A stretch of DNA of 60,076 nt from Flavobacterium sp. (lineage in GTDB: Bacteria > Bacteroidota > Bacteroidia > Flavobacteriales > Flavobacteriaceae). Location of the stretch: contig NZ_PNNA01000076.1 of the NCBI RefSeq assembly GCF_013823965.1, positions 1-60,076 on the forward strand, written 5' to 3'. Shown one piece after another: positions 37,101 through 45,759 of this stretch. Every line of letters starts with the position of its first letter. The first letter of the stretch is position 1. Below the pieces are notes generated by a model. The model had not been told where the DNA came from and searched no databases. It saw nothing but the letters and a program-made list of their open reading frames with translations. Position numbers and translations under genes: made by a program.

Positions 37101-39511
37101 AAACGGGTTACTCGAACATTGAACCATCTTCTTTCTGTTGGAGAGTGGCAAGGATATTCGAGTGAAAATTCATTATTTTCTCCATTCATCACAGAACGAA
37201 TTCCTGATATCATCGCCGAAGCTTCATCAGCATACAGTCCTTCTGAAGTTTCACAAACGGATAGATAGTTGATGCCTTCACTAATTTTTATGGGGACTCC
37301 TTCAGGAGTGTTGGACTCCATAAATTTGCGCCAGGCAAGATTTACCGAAAGGATGATGCCATTCTCGTCTATAATGGCAATGTGGGCTGAAAGCGCATCA
37401 AATACGGCACGGGCGAACTGCTCGGATTCGTGTATTTTTTTTTCATTCTGTTTGCGCTCGGTAATGTCTTGAATAGAACCAATTAATTGTAAGGGGGTGC
37501 CTTCATTGTCGAAAGTCAATTCACCCATTCCGTGAAGCCAGCATTCCTCTTTGCTGTCTGATTTAATAATTTTATATTCTTTATTAAAACTATTTCTTTT
37601 GCCGATGACCTCTTCGTGCAAATAATCGTGCATGATTTCTTTCCATTCCGGATGAAGAAGTGATTCCCATCCAGCAGCAGTTCTTTCAAAATCAGCATCT
37701 ATGCCAAAAATACGGTCAAGAATGGCTGTACTTGTCCATTTTCCGGAAGCAAAATCTAAAGAATAGGAGCCAAGATTGGCAATGATTTGGGTTTGTTTTA
37801 AAAAGTTTTCATTGGCAATTAATTTTTCTTCTGCCATTTTGCGTTCCGTAATATCACGTGCAAGAACAATAAAATGTTTGTCTTTAAGATCGCTCTCTTT
37901 TATTGTTGAAACAGAAAGTTCAAACCAAAACTTTCCCATGGGCAAGTCAAGTGCATATTGTTTTCCTAAGGACCATCCTTTTTTTGAAGCTTCTTCTAGG
38001 GCATCCATACATATTTTTGCTACATCAGCAGGTAAAATATCTTGAAAACGTTTTCCCATAAAAACTTCTTCAGGTACAGCAAGTAAATCAAAATGTTGGT
38101 GGGATTGGTAATGGTGAATCAAACCATCTTGGTTCACTTCAAACAGTAAATCTGGAATGGCTTCCAGAATGGTCAGCAGGTTTTCTTGGGCTTTTTTGGC
38201 ATTGAGTTCTATCTGCTTGAGTTCTGTAATGTCCCGAGTTATGGTCATTACGGCGGGTTTATTCAAGAAATTTATGACAAACACTTCTATTTCTACATTT
38301 CTGTATTTCCCATTTTTAGTTTTAATGGTGGTTTCTAGGTTTAACCTGCCATTGGCGAGTAGGGTTTTTATTCTTTGTTTCCTTGTTTTTTTGGATATGG
38401 GTTCCAAATCCCTGACGTTCATCTTCATTAATTCTTCCTTGGAATATCCATAAATTGTCGTTGATGCTGCATTTGCTTCAATAAAATTTTCTGCAATTCC
38501 CTCCGAATTCAATCTAAAAATGGTGATGCTGTCTCTATTGGAATCGAAAAGGGCACGGTATTTTTCCTCGCTTTCTTTTATGGCTTCCTCAATTTGTAGC
38601 CGTTTAGTGATGTTTCTGGCCAATACAGATGCTCCTATTATCTTGTTATTGCTAATAATTGGATTATAGAAACTTTCATAATAAGCAGATTCAATGGCGC
38701 CATAGTTTCTAATGCTCGAATGTGATTCTCCTTTTAGAGCAATGTCAATATTTTGCTTGGCAAATTTTCTGTCTTCGTCCAAGGTAATACAATCCAGGAC
38801 ATTCATTCCTGTTTTTATGACTGAATTATAGCTGTTTTTCATTAAATTGCTGTGTACTTTATTGTAAGTCAAGTACCTATAATCAGTGTCGATGGAGAAA
38901 ATCAGGGTGTCTTTCTGGCTGTCTATGCTGGAATACAACAGCAATTCCGATTTTTTAAGTGCGATTTCCGCTTTTTTGAGTTTGCTGATGTCTATGGCGG
39001 TTATCAAGCAATTACCGTTAATCGCAATGCCATTTAGTAATAAGTAGGTGGTTTTTTCGGGCTGGGTAGACAAGGTAATTTCGCAGGTTTCCTTGTTTTG
39101 GCTTTTAAAAATTCTGTCTAGAAAGGAATTTAAAATAGATTTGGATTCATCGTCCACAAAAAGACCCAATCGGTTGTTGATTAGGAGAGCTCTTTCTTTG
39201 CCAAGCATGTTGGCTCCTTTAAAATTTGTTTTAAGGATTTCTCCATTTTTTGAAAGCGTGAAATACCCAGAAGGCGCAAAATCATATAAATCAACGTATT
39301 TTTCGGCAGTTATTTCAACTTGCTCTTTTGCGAGTTTAAGTTCCTCATTCTGCATTTCGAGTTCAACCTGGTGTACATCGAGTTCGTGAATGAGTTTCAG
39401 TGTTTCCCCTTGCAAGCATAGTGTGTCTACAACAATTGGTTTGTTTTTTTGTGTTTCATCAGCCTTTTGACGATGAATTTCAGGATTTGAATGTGGCGCT
39501 TTGTCTTTCAT
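34199..39511 (-). CDS. Hybrid sensor histidine kinase with about nine PAS domains, GAF and receiver
   Basis: 1770 residues, without a clear membrane segment, so probably cytoplasmic. By eye: coiled coil 20-60; PAS at about 60-180, 190-310, 320-430, 450-570, 575-695, 700-830, 835-960, 960-1075; GAF about 1085-1250; a ninth PAS about 1265-1385; HisKA about 1395-1465 with the phospho-His in 'FLANMSHEIRTPMNGILGF'; HATPase about 1510-1625 ('NLVKNAIKFTNEG', 'VKDSGLGISKSQKKIIFERF', 'SHEGSGLGLAISKAYVEMLG'); receiver about 1650-1770 with phospho-Asp in 'LVMMDINMPEMGGYEA' and Lys in 'YISKPI'. Several PAS ends carry 'DITERK'. No separate response regulator lies nearby; signal and output are unknown. Confidence 0.94.
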   Translation of the reverse strand: MKDKAPHSNPEIHRQKADETQKNKPIVVDTLCLQGETLKLIHELDVHQVELEMQNEELKLAKEQVEITAEKYVDLYDFAPSGYFTLSKNGEILKTNFKGANMLGKERALLINNRLGLFVDDESKSILNSFLDRIFKSQNKETCEITLSTQPEKTTYLLLNGIAINGNCLITAIDISKLKKAEIALKKSELLLYSSIDSQKDTLIFSIDTDYRYLTYNKVHSNLMKNSYNSVIKTGMNVLDCITLDEDRKFAKQNIDIALKGESHSSIRNYGAIESAYYESFYNPIISNNKIIGASVLARNITKRLQIEEAIKESEEKYRALFDSNRDSITIFRLNSEGIAENFIEANAASTTIYGYSKEELMKMNVRDLEPISKKTRKQRIKTLLANGRLNLETTIKTKNGKYRNVEIEVFVINFLNKPAVMTITRDITELKQIELNAKKAQENLLTILEAIPDLLFEVNQDGLIHHYQSHQHFDLLAVPEEVFMGKRFQDILPADVAKICMDALEEASKKGWSLGKQYALDLPMGKFWFELSVSTIKESDLKDKHFIVLARDITERKMAEEKLIANENFLKQTQIIANLGSYSLDFASGKWTSTAILDRIFGIDADFERTAAGWESLLHPEWKEIMHDYLHEEVIGKRNSFNKEYKIIKSDSKEECWLHGMGELTFDNEGTPLQLIGSIQDITERKQNEKKIHESEQFARAVFDALSAHIAIIDENGIILSVNLAWRKFMESNTPEGVPIKISEGINYLSVCETSEGLYADEASAMISGIRSVMNGENNEFSLEYPCHSPTERRWFNVRVTRFPQEGDSRIVVAHENITERKKIEEKLKLSSEKFQDLVNSTGGIVWEADAVTFNFTYVSKEAERLFGFSEQEWYTEGFWENHIHPEDKEKAVKKCVSFTKEMKSHDFTYRFIAKNGKAFWLRDIVNVIVEDGEPRWLRGVMFDITGLKENEESLRESEEKYRGLVENSPDAVVIYIDGKIVFINEEGIRMVAAKNKEELIGRSVLEFVHPDSLESIIKRMEEVVLDSNSSETVEEKFINLEGNPIDAEIKAIPTIYDHQPAIQVIIHDISSRKQASLELNKINRVYALISQINNLIIRTTNREELFQEICNIAVTFGKFRMSWIGLLNEHNLIVTTAIAGYENGYFSKRSISVLEDTPGGKGPTGIAMREGRTVICNNIAKDPIMELWRDAALERGYHSSISIPIIVRNKTIGTFNLYSNEKNFFSSEEEISLLEKIIQNISFALEAILIEEDRKRTEEKIRQLSQAVEQSPVTIVITNTKGEIEYANPKFIETTGYSLEEIMNQNPRILKSGYTTNKEYDELWQTLATGKEWHGEFHNRKKDGTLYWESATISPILNENGETTHYIAIKEDITSRKNVEKELVKSKERAEESDRLKLAFLANMSHEIRTPMNGILGFTELLKEPKLTGEEQQQYIEIIEKSGKRMLNIINDIISISKVESGQIEIVLSETDINEQLKYIHTFFKPEAKQKGIQLILSNELPLEKSFTLTDKEKVYAILTNLVKNAIKFTNEGTIEFGCEKKGKNLEFFVKDSGLGISKSQKKIIFERFRQANETISRSHEGSGLGLAISKAYVEMLGGKIWVQSEKGKGSTFYFTLPFQSEHEYNPKHAIDVGKTDSVNTKDLNKVKDLKVLIVEDDAISKLLVTIAVKPFSKEILKVSTGYEAIEACRNNPDIDLVMMDINMPEMGGYEATKQIREFNKDIIIIAQTANGMQGDRDNALAAGCTDYISKPINITSLSGLIETYFKK

Positions 39512-39588
39512 AAGTGCTTTGTACTTTTGAATTAGATCACTTTTTTATGCTGGCCATTATTACTCTTTTTTGCAGCAATGTAATTCAG

Positions 39589-39990
39589 TTATTTTTTTGC
39601 TTTTTTATCTATAATTTCATGAATGAAGCATTGTATTACTTTAAGATTTTCAACCGAAAACGCTTTGCTAATGAACTCGATATTAATTTAGCGTCCATCG
39701 ACAGTTTGTATCAGCAAGTCTTGGTATTGAACAAATTTCTTTTGCTGTAATTTAAGAAATTTATCTTTATTGTCGATGATATTTTTAAAAAATCCCACTT
39801 TCCAAATCGTTTTTTTAACTAATTCGTCTTTTGCATGACCCGACATTTTAATTAAAAAGGGATTGATTTCCAATATGTTTCCGTTTGTGGCTTCAAGAAC
39901 AAGAATTCTTTCTTTGGCAGGAGCAAAACGCTGAAGCAAAATTTGACTGGCAAGTGTTTGTACGTTTTCTTCAGATATTGGCATTCTCAA
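39589..39990 (-). pseudogene. PAS-domain gene fragment with an in-frame stop
   Basis: The frame encodes a PAS domain: 'ILVLEATNGNILEINPFLIK', 'MSGHAKDELVKKTIWKVGFF', 'DLLIQTVDGR', then TAA at about 39688, and it continues in the same frame as 'INIEFISKAFSVENLKVIQC' and 'FIHEIIDKKAKK' to the next stop at 39589. Intact PAS domains read 'DGRK(I/V)xVEF' at this place, so the TAA probably replaced a Lys codon. Upstream in frame there is a further stop near 40066 and no good start. It lies 78 bp upstream of the hybrid kinase gene and may be the relic of another kinase. Confidence 0.75.
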
Positions 39991-40279
39991 GATTTCTGGT
40001 TTTATTTTATTGGTTATCGAAAAGGAACTTGGAAAATCAGGTTGTCCAGTTGGTATCGATTCGGCAGTTCAGTTGAATATTTTTAATTTGTTGTCAAGAA
40101 TTTGGAAATCCGCTACATCCGTATTTTGGCATACCAAATTTAAACAAAAAATACTAAAATTAGGGGGATATTTAGTACGTTTTTTCGAATAATTGCTTAT
40201 TCCTGATAAAATTGCCCAAAGAGATGAATTATTTTCTTTGTTTGTGGGAGATATGCAATTCTATATAAGTATTCTGGAT

Positions 40280-40756
40280 TTATTTATCTTTTTGTTCCCA
40301 GTACTTTTTTAGTGTCATTCTGGCTTTTTGTTGTATTTTATTTTGAAAAAAACCAGTCCAACCCAGTAGTAATCCTTTGATTCCCAATGCTTGTTTAGAC
40401 CATTTCCAAATATCAAAATCATCGGTATGTTTTAGGATTAAGCCGTCCTGAAAAACAAATTTAGCCGCAACTGTATTAACCACTTTCCTGTTGGTTTGGC
40501 TAAAATTATAGGTTGCCACCCATCGAGCAGAACCCGTGTGTTCATCTGCTTCAACATCGGAAAAGTCAATTTTTAAATTCCCGTTGCTTCTTTCGATTAA
40601 CATTTTCCACATTTGGCAAACCTCGTTTCCTTTTAACAATCCAAATGCAGGATCACGAAATTGAATATTGGGATGACAGCATTCGCACATTTGTGCTGCA
40701 TCCAATTTAGCGAAAGCGGTGTAGAATTTTATTATGGTGTTTTCGTTTGGAGTCAT
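40280..40756 (-). CDS. NTF2-like (SnoaL-type) protein
   Basis: 158 residues. 'TIIKFYTAFAKLDAAQMCEC' followed by 'CHPNIQFRDPAFGLLKGNEV' and a C-terminal 'VVNTVAAKFVFQDGLILKHT' then 'DDFDIWKWSKQALG' match the NTF2/SnoaL cone fold. Many members bind or isomerise small hydrophobic molecules; no catalytic residue can be assigned. Single cytoplasmic domain, no signal peptide. The 40100-40279 stretch on its 3' side is empty. Confidence 0.8.
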   Translation of the reverse strand: MTPNENTIIKFYTAFAKLDAAQMCECCHPNIQFRDPAFGLLKGNEVCQMWKMLIERSNGNLKIDFSDVEADEHTGSARWVATYNFSQTNRKVVNTVAAKFVFQDGLILKHTDDFDIWKWSKQALGIKGLLLGWTGFFQNKIQQKARMTLKKYWEQKDK

Positions 40757-40850
40757 TTGAAAAAAGTAAGTAGTAAAAATAAGGATTTTTTTTAATAAAA
40801 CCTTTTTTTATCGACTAGCATCGAGGAACTTTGCATTTTGGTTTGTACGT

Positions 40851-41528
40851 TTAATTTATTTTAAGCAATAAATTGGGGTCAGGGCAATTTTCTAAATAAT
40901 AATCTAAATCTTTTTTGCTGCAAACACCGGGATAATCCCCAATGTAATCCTCTATTTTTTTAATTATTTGAAAATGCAAATGCGGGGAATATCCACCGTT
41001 TACTGAAGGATTTCCCAATGTTGCCATTTGTTGTCCTTTCTTGAAAAGGGATCCAATTTCAATTTCGGCAATACTTTCCATTGATAAATGGCCATATAAA
41101 GTATAAAAAACATGATTTTCCAGGGAATGTTTCAAGATAATTGTTGGGCCATAATTTCCTTTGCCTGCATTAAAACCAAAACCATGAACCGTCCCGTCCA
41201 GCGCTGCCAATATTGGAGTGCCGCTTTTTATCCATAAATCCATCCCGATGTGGATGTTTCGTTCCTCCCGTGCCTCGTCATTAAAAAGTAGACTTGATTT
41301 GTATAAATTTCGCACTTCATTGTAGCCACCAAAAGCGACTTTTGCTTCATTTTTCTGTAGGATATTTTCAACATAAGTTTCAAAATCACCGGCATTTTCC
41401 ATGTCAATTTTTGATAAACCAACATTTGAAACCGATAAATTTATTGGAGTATATTGCAAATAGGAAATGGAGTCATCAATGACTTTGACGCTTTCAAGTC
41501 TTGAAAAAAGATTTTCTAATGTTGGCAT
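40851..41528 (-). CDS. M23 family metallopeptidase without signal peptide
   Basis: 225 residues. LytM/M23 zinc site: 'NIHIGMDLWIKSGTPILAAL' holds the first His and Asp (HxxxD), and 'SPHLHFQIIKKIEDYIG' gives HxH. 'VFYTLYGHLSMESIAEIEIG' carries the additional catalytic His. The core is complete. The N-terminus (MPTLENLFSRLESVK) has no hydrophobic signal, so the protein should stay in the cytoplasm unless exported otherwise. It follows the chloride-channel gene by 23 bp in a minus-strand run. Confidence 0.87.
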   Translation of the reverse strand: MPTLENLFSRLESVKVIDDSISYLQYTPINLSVSNVGLSKIDMENAGDFETYVENILQKNEAKVAFGGYNEVRNLYKSSLLFNDEAREERNIHIGMDLWIKSGTPILAALDGTVHGFGFNAGKGNYGPTIILKHSLENHVFYTLYGHLSMESIAEIEIGSLFKKGQQMATLGNPSVNGGYSPHLHFQIIKKIEDYIGDYPGVCSKKDLDYYLENCPDPNLLLKIN

Positions 41529-41551
41529 AATCAGTAATTAATAAATTTGGA

Positions 41552-43342
41552 TTATTCTATCGTCATCGATTTTAGCTTGGTTCGGTAGGCTTCCAGCGCC
41601 ATTGATTTGGAAATAAAACCATAATATTTCCCGTTTTTTAGTACAGGAAGAAAGGCGGTTTTTGCTTTTTCGAACTTGTTCATTACAATTTCCATACTGT
41701 CGGTAGGATAAATGAGATCCACGGGCGTTCTCATTATTTCTTTTATCAAAGTATATTTTACGCGATATTGATTGAAAATTATTTCCCTGATATCATTGAA
41801 ATGAACGATGCCGAGCATATTTTTTTCCTTGTCCACCACGGCAAAAATAACTTGATTGGAATGCGAAATCAAGTCCACTAATTTCTCCAAGTTTTCTTCG
41901 GGCGAAACCGTCAAATAATCGGTTTGAATAATGGAATTGGTGTCTAGTGTCGAAAGTATGTTGGCGTCTTTATTGCTCGTGAAAGCATGTCCTTTTCTGG
42001 CCAAATTTTTCACGTCCAACGAATGTTTTTCAAACCGTTTTGAAATTGCAAAACTGATGGAAGCCACAATCATGAGAGGAATCATCAAGTCGTAACCGCC
42101 CGTTATCTCTGCAATAAGGAAAATTGCGGTTAATGGAGCGTGAAATAATCCGCTGAGAATTCCCGCCATTCCCACCAAAGTGAAATTGCTGATGGGCAAT
42201 TTTGTAAGACCGGTTAAATTTAAAAAATTGGAAAAGAAAAACCCGGCGTAAGAACCCAAAAATAGGGAAGGAGCAAAATTTCCCCCGTTTCCTCCACTTC
42301 CCAATGTAATGCCTGAGGCAAATACTTTGAGCAACATTGTCATGCCAATGAACAGCAAAAGAACCCAACTGTTGTTTCTAAAATCACTAAAAATGGTGTT
42401 TTCAAGTAATTGTCCCGGATCATTTTCGGACAAGGTTTTGATGCTTTCGTAACCTTCGCCAAAAAGAGTTGGAAAAATAAAAATCAACAATGCTAAAATC
42501 GAAGCTCCGAAAAATGCTTTTTTGTAAGGCGTAAATTTAAGTTTTGAAAAAAAATGTTCTACCCTTTGAAAATTCCTCGAATAATAAACCGAAATGAGTC
42601 CAGTGAACAATCCAAGCATTATATAGTATGCAATATTGTGATAATCAAAGGTTTGTTGTTGTTTAAAAGACAGTAATATGGATTCATCCAAAGCTATTTT
42701 GGATACCAAAGCCCCAGTTGCCGCAGCAATCATGATGGGTGTAAAAGCAGCAATGCTGACATCTACCAATAATACCTCAATGGCAAATAAAACTCCGGCA
42801 ATGGGAGCATTGAAAGCTGCCGCAATTCCAGCCGCAACGCCGCAACCTATGAGAAGTGTCCTGTCTTTATAGCCTAATTTATATCTTTGGGCATAATTTG
42901 AACCAAAAGCTGCTCCCGTAATCACGATGGGACTTTCCAATCCTGCGGAACCTCCCAAACCTACAGTGAGCGAACTCGTCATGATTTGGGCATACATTTG
43001 TTTTCGGGGAATGATGCTGGCTTTTTTGGCAACGGCATACAAAATCTGCGATGTCCCTTTTTCTATCGAGCCTCCCAGAAATTTTTTGATTACAAAAACG
43101 GTAAGCAAAATCCCTATTATTGGCAACATTCCTTTTATAAATCCGTATTTGAAGAGGCTAATATTGGTGACATAAGTGGCAAAAGTAAAAATTTTGTGGG
43201 CAAATGTTTTTAAAACGATTACCGCAAAAGCCACTGAAATGCCAACCAATACACTCGACAGGAATATGAATTGTTTGTTGGAGATTTTATGCCTGGACCA
43301 AGCAATCCCGTTTTCAAATTTATAGATGTATTTTTTAAGCAT
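41552..43342 (-). CDS. ClC family chloride channel/antiporter with CBS pair
   Basis: 596 residues. About ten hydrophobic segments to residue 430, with ClC motifs 'GLGGSAGLESPIVITGAAFG' (gating Glu in the usual GxEGP place, here GLESP) and 'GSGGNGGNFAPSLFLGSYAG'. The C-terminal 150 residues are a CBS pair: 'TDYLTVSPEENLEKLVDLIS', 'VVDKEKNMLGIVHFNDIREI' and 'IMRTPVDLIYPTDSMEIVMN'. It transports chloride, alone or with protons, and the CBS domains likely bind adenine nucleotides. It lies between the M23 and DNA-repair genes in the same transcript run. Confidence 0.93.
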   Translation of the reverse strand: MLKKYIYKFENGIAWSRHKISNKQFIFLSSVLVGISVAFAVIVLKTFAHKIFTFATYVTNISLFKYGFIKGMLPIIGILLTVFVIKKFLGGSIEKGTSQILYAVAKKASIIPRKQMYAQIMTSSLTVGLGGSAGLESPIVITGAAFGSNYAQRYKLGYKDRTLLIGCGVAAGIAAAFNAPIAGVLFAIEVLLVDVSIAAFTPIMIAAATGALVSKIALDESILLSFKQQQTFDYHNIAYYIMLGLFTGLISVYYSRNFQRVEHFFSKLKFTPYKKAFFGASILALLIFIFPTLFGEGYESIKTLSENDPGQLLENTIFSDFRNNSWVLLLFIGMTMLLKVFASGITLGSGGNGGNFAPSLFLGSYAGFFFSNFLNLTGLTKLPISNFTLVGMAGILSGLFHAPLTAIFLIAEITGGYDLMIPLMIVASISFAISKRFEKHSLDVKNLARKGHAFTSNKDANILSTLDTNSIIQTDYLTVSPEENLEKLVDLISHSNQVIFAVVDKEKNMLGIVHFNDIREIIFNQYRVKYTLIKEIMRTPVDLIYPTDSMEIVMNKFEKAKTAFLPVLKNGKYYGFISKSMALEAYRTKLKSMTIE

Positions 43343-43383
43343 TTCGTTTTTTAAGAGAATGTAAAATTAACATTATTTCGAAC

Positions 43384-44055
43384 TCAAAGAATGTTTTTTA
43401 AGGCTTCTTTTTTACTTAATGGTTTTAAATTGGTGTTGCAGACAAAGTTTTTTACGGCTTCGGGATTTGTTTTGGCATATTCTCTCAATGCCCATCCTAT
43501 GGCTTTTTGAATGAAAAACGCGTTGGAATTTTTATGTTTCCCACATTCTGATTTCAGCAATTCGAAATTGGTTTTCTGTTTGTAACCCAGTTGAAAAAGA
43601 ATTGCGCTTCGGTTGAGCCACATGTTCTCGGAATTCGAAAAACGTTCGATTACATTTTCGGTTTCCAATGGATATTCGAGTAAATATTGACCCAGAATAT
43701 TTTTCGCAATCGTGTCAACGCTGTCCCACCAAGAATTCGTGATTAGCAGTTTTTCAATGAGTTGAATATCTTCTTTCTTGTAATTTCCTTGGAGTTGTTT
43801 TATCAAAATTTCTATGGCGCAATACTGCAATTCCCGTTGGTTTTTTGAATACAATTTCAAGGCAATTTTTCTAGGACTCTCGGCAATTTCCTCTTGATTT
43901 TCTTTCCAAATGGCTTTAAAAAGCTGTCTTCTTTCATCCGTTTTTATGCCAAAAAAAGAAAAATGGTTTCGCATGTATTTTGCCATGGCAAATGCATTTT
44001 CGGGATTGCTTTTTTTTTGAAAAGCCGTTTCTAAATCAGCAATAAATGACATCAA
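43384..44055 (-). CDS. DNA alkylation repair protein (AlkD-like HEAT repeat glycosylase)
   Basis: 223 residues composed of alpha-helical HEAT-like repeats. 'RNHFSFFGIKTDERRQLFKA', 'NSWWDSVDTIAKNILG', and 'FFIQKAIGWALREYAKTNPE' correspond to conserved AlkD stretches with Trp and Asp residues lining the base-binding groove. It removes positively charged alkylated bases such as 3-methyladenine and 7-methylguanine. It starts 18 bp after ggt and precedes the clc gene by 41 bp. Confidence 0.9.
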   Translation of the reverse strand: MMSFIADLETAFQKKSNPENAFAMAKYMRNHFSFFGIKTDERRQLFKAIWKENQEEIAESPRKIALKLYSKNQRELQYCAIEILIKQLQGNYKKEDIQLIEKLLITNSWWDSVDTIAKNILGQYLLEYPLETENVIERFSNSENMWLNRSAILFQLGYKQKTNFELLKSECGKHKNSNAFFIQKAIGWALREYAKTNPEAVKNFVCNTNLKPLSKKEALKNIL

Positions 44056-44073
44056 TTTTATTTTCTGGCAAAT

Positions 44074-45759
44074 TTAAAATCCCACTGCTTTATCGTCTCC
44101 TCTTTTGTCTGCGCCGCCTTCCAATTTTCCATTCGGCAATACCAAGATAGCGTCAACTTTTCCAATCACTGGAGTTGTTTTCTCATTGATGATGTATCCT
44201 TTTGATTTTAGGGCGTCAAGAGTTTTTGTATTGAAAGTATTGGGTTCAAAAGTGATTACGTCCGGCAACCATTGATGGTGAAAACGCGGCGCATTTACGG
44301 CATCCTGCACACTCATTTTGTATTGGGAAACATTCAAAATGGTTTGCAAAACCGAGGTGATTATCGTCGAACCGCCCGGTGTTCCCACAACCATAAACAG
44401 TTTTCCGTTTTTTACGACAACGGTTGGTGTCATGGCGCTCAACATTCTTTTTTGAGGCGCAATGCTGTTGGCTTCTCCGCCAATGAGTCCAAACATGTTG
44501 GGCGTGCCTGGTTTTGCACTAAAATCGTCCATTTCATTGTTCAAGAAAAAGCCCAATTCGTCGCAATAATATTTCGAACCATAACCGTCGTTAAGTGTTG
44601 TGGTTGCTGCCACGGCATTGCCAAATTGATCCACAATGGAATAATGCGTGGTTTCCATACTTTCGTTATAATTTACTTTTCCTTCCTTGATTTCAGAAGA
44701 CAAGGAGGCTTTGTCAAAGCTAAAATTAGCCATTCTTTGTCTTAAATATTTTTCGGAAATCAGTTCTTTCACTGGAATTTTCACAAAATCGGGATCGCCT
44801 AGATAAACACTTCTGTCCGCATACGCTCTTCTTTCGGCCTCAACTATTACTTGAATGGCTTCGGTAGAATTATGTCCCATTTTGGCAATATCGTAAGGTT
44901 CTGCCATTTTGAGAATTTCGGCAAGACAAAGTCCACCGCTGCTGGGTGGCGGCATCGAAATGATTTTTAAATCTTTGTAATCAAAAGTGATGGGTGTTCT
45001 CCATTTGGCTTCATATTTTTCCAAATCTTCCAAAGTGATGATCGCCCCTTTTTGCTGAAGATAATGGACCAATGTTTTGGCAGTTTCGCCTTTGTAAAAT
45101 TCGTCTCTTCCATTTTTTGAAATTCGTTTCAAGGTGGCTGCCAAAGCCGGATATTTGATGGTGTCATTTTCCTTGAAAACATTGGAAAACAATGATGTGG
45201 GTCCGTTTACTTTTACAATGGATTCGTGATAGTTGTGCAATCTGGTCTCTTGTTTTTTGGTAACAATTACGCCTTTTTCTGCCAATGCAATTACGGGTTT
45301 CAGGATTTCTTCTATCGGCAATGAACCTAATTTTTCGTGAACCGCAAATACTCCGGCAATGGTTCCGGGAACTCCTATTGCTAAAGCTGTTTCGAGACTT
45401 TTTCCTTTAATGACGTTCCCATTTTCGTCCAGAAACATGTCTTTTGACGCTGCCAAGGGTGCTTTTTCGCGATAATCCAACGAGCCAATTTCACCATTGG
45501 CTTTTCTGTACACCATAAAACCGCCGCCGCCAATATTTCCGGCAAAGGGAAAAGAAACGGCCAAGGCCAATTCGGTGGCGACCATGGCATCAAAGGCATT
45601 GCCGCCTTTTTTCATTATTTCGACACCAATTTTTGAAGCTTCTTCACGGGCTGAAACCACCATCGCTTTTTGGGTGACAAGTCCGGTGGGTTGAGCGGCT
45701 TTTTCTGTTGATTTGCAACCTAAAACGGCCAATGCAACGAGCAATAATGTTTTTTTCAT
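44074..45759 (-). CDS. ggt: Gamma-glutamyltransferase, lipoprotein
   Basis: 561 residues. The N-terminus is a lipoprotein signal (KKTLLLVALAVLGC). N-terminal nucleophile hydrolase cleaved into two subunits: the nucleophile Thr is in 'METTHYSIVDQFGNAVAATT' (about residue 369). 'GGSTIITSVLQTILN' and 'QKRMLSAMTPTVVVKNGKLF' build the glutamyl-binding pocket. It transfers the gamma-glutamyl group from glutathione and related peptides, or hydrolyses it, in the periplasm or at the outer membrane. Its ATG overlaps the stop of acpH by four bases (ATGA), showing coupled translation. Confidence 0.95.
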   Translation of the reverse strand: MKKTLLLVALAVLGCKSTEKAAQPTGLVTQKAMVVSAREEASKIGVEIMKKGGNAFDAMVATELALAVSFPFAGNIGGGGFMVYRKANGEIGSLDYREKAPLAASKDMFLDENGNVIKGKSLETALAIGVPGTIAGVFAVHEKLGSLPIEEILKPVIALAEKGVIVTKKQETRLHNYHESIVKVNGPTSLFSNVFKENDTIKYPALAATLKRISKNGRDEFYKGETAKTLVHYLQQKGAIITLEDLEKYEAKWRTPITFDYKDLKIISMPPPSSGGLCLAEILKMAEPYDIAKMGHNSTEAIQVIVEAERRAYADRSVYLGDPDFVKIPVKELISEKYLRQRMANFSFDKASLSSEIKEGKVNYNESMETTHYSIVDQFGNAVAATTTLNDGYGSKYYCDELGFFLNNEMDDFSAKPGTPNMFGLIGGEANSIAPQKRMLSAMTPTVVVKNGKLFMVVGTPGGSTIITSVLQTILNVSQYKMSVQDAVNAPRFHHQWLPDVITFEPNTFNTKTLDALKSKGYIINEKTTPVIGKVDAILVLPNGKLEGGADKRGDDKAVGF

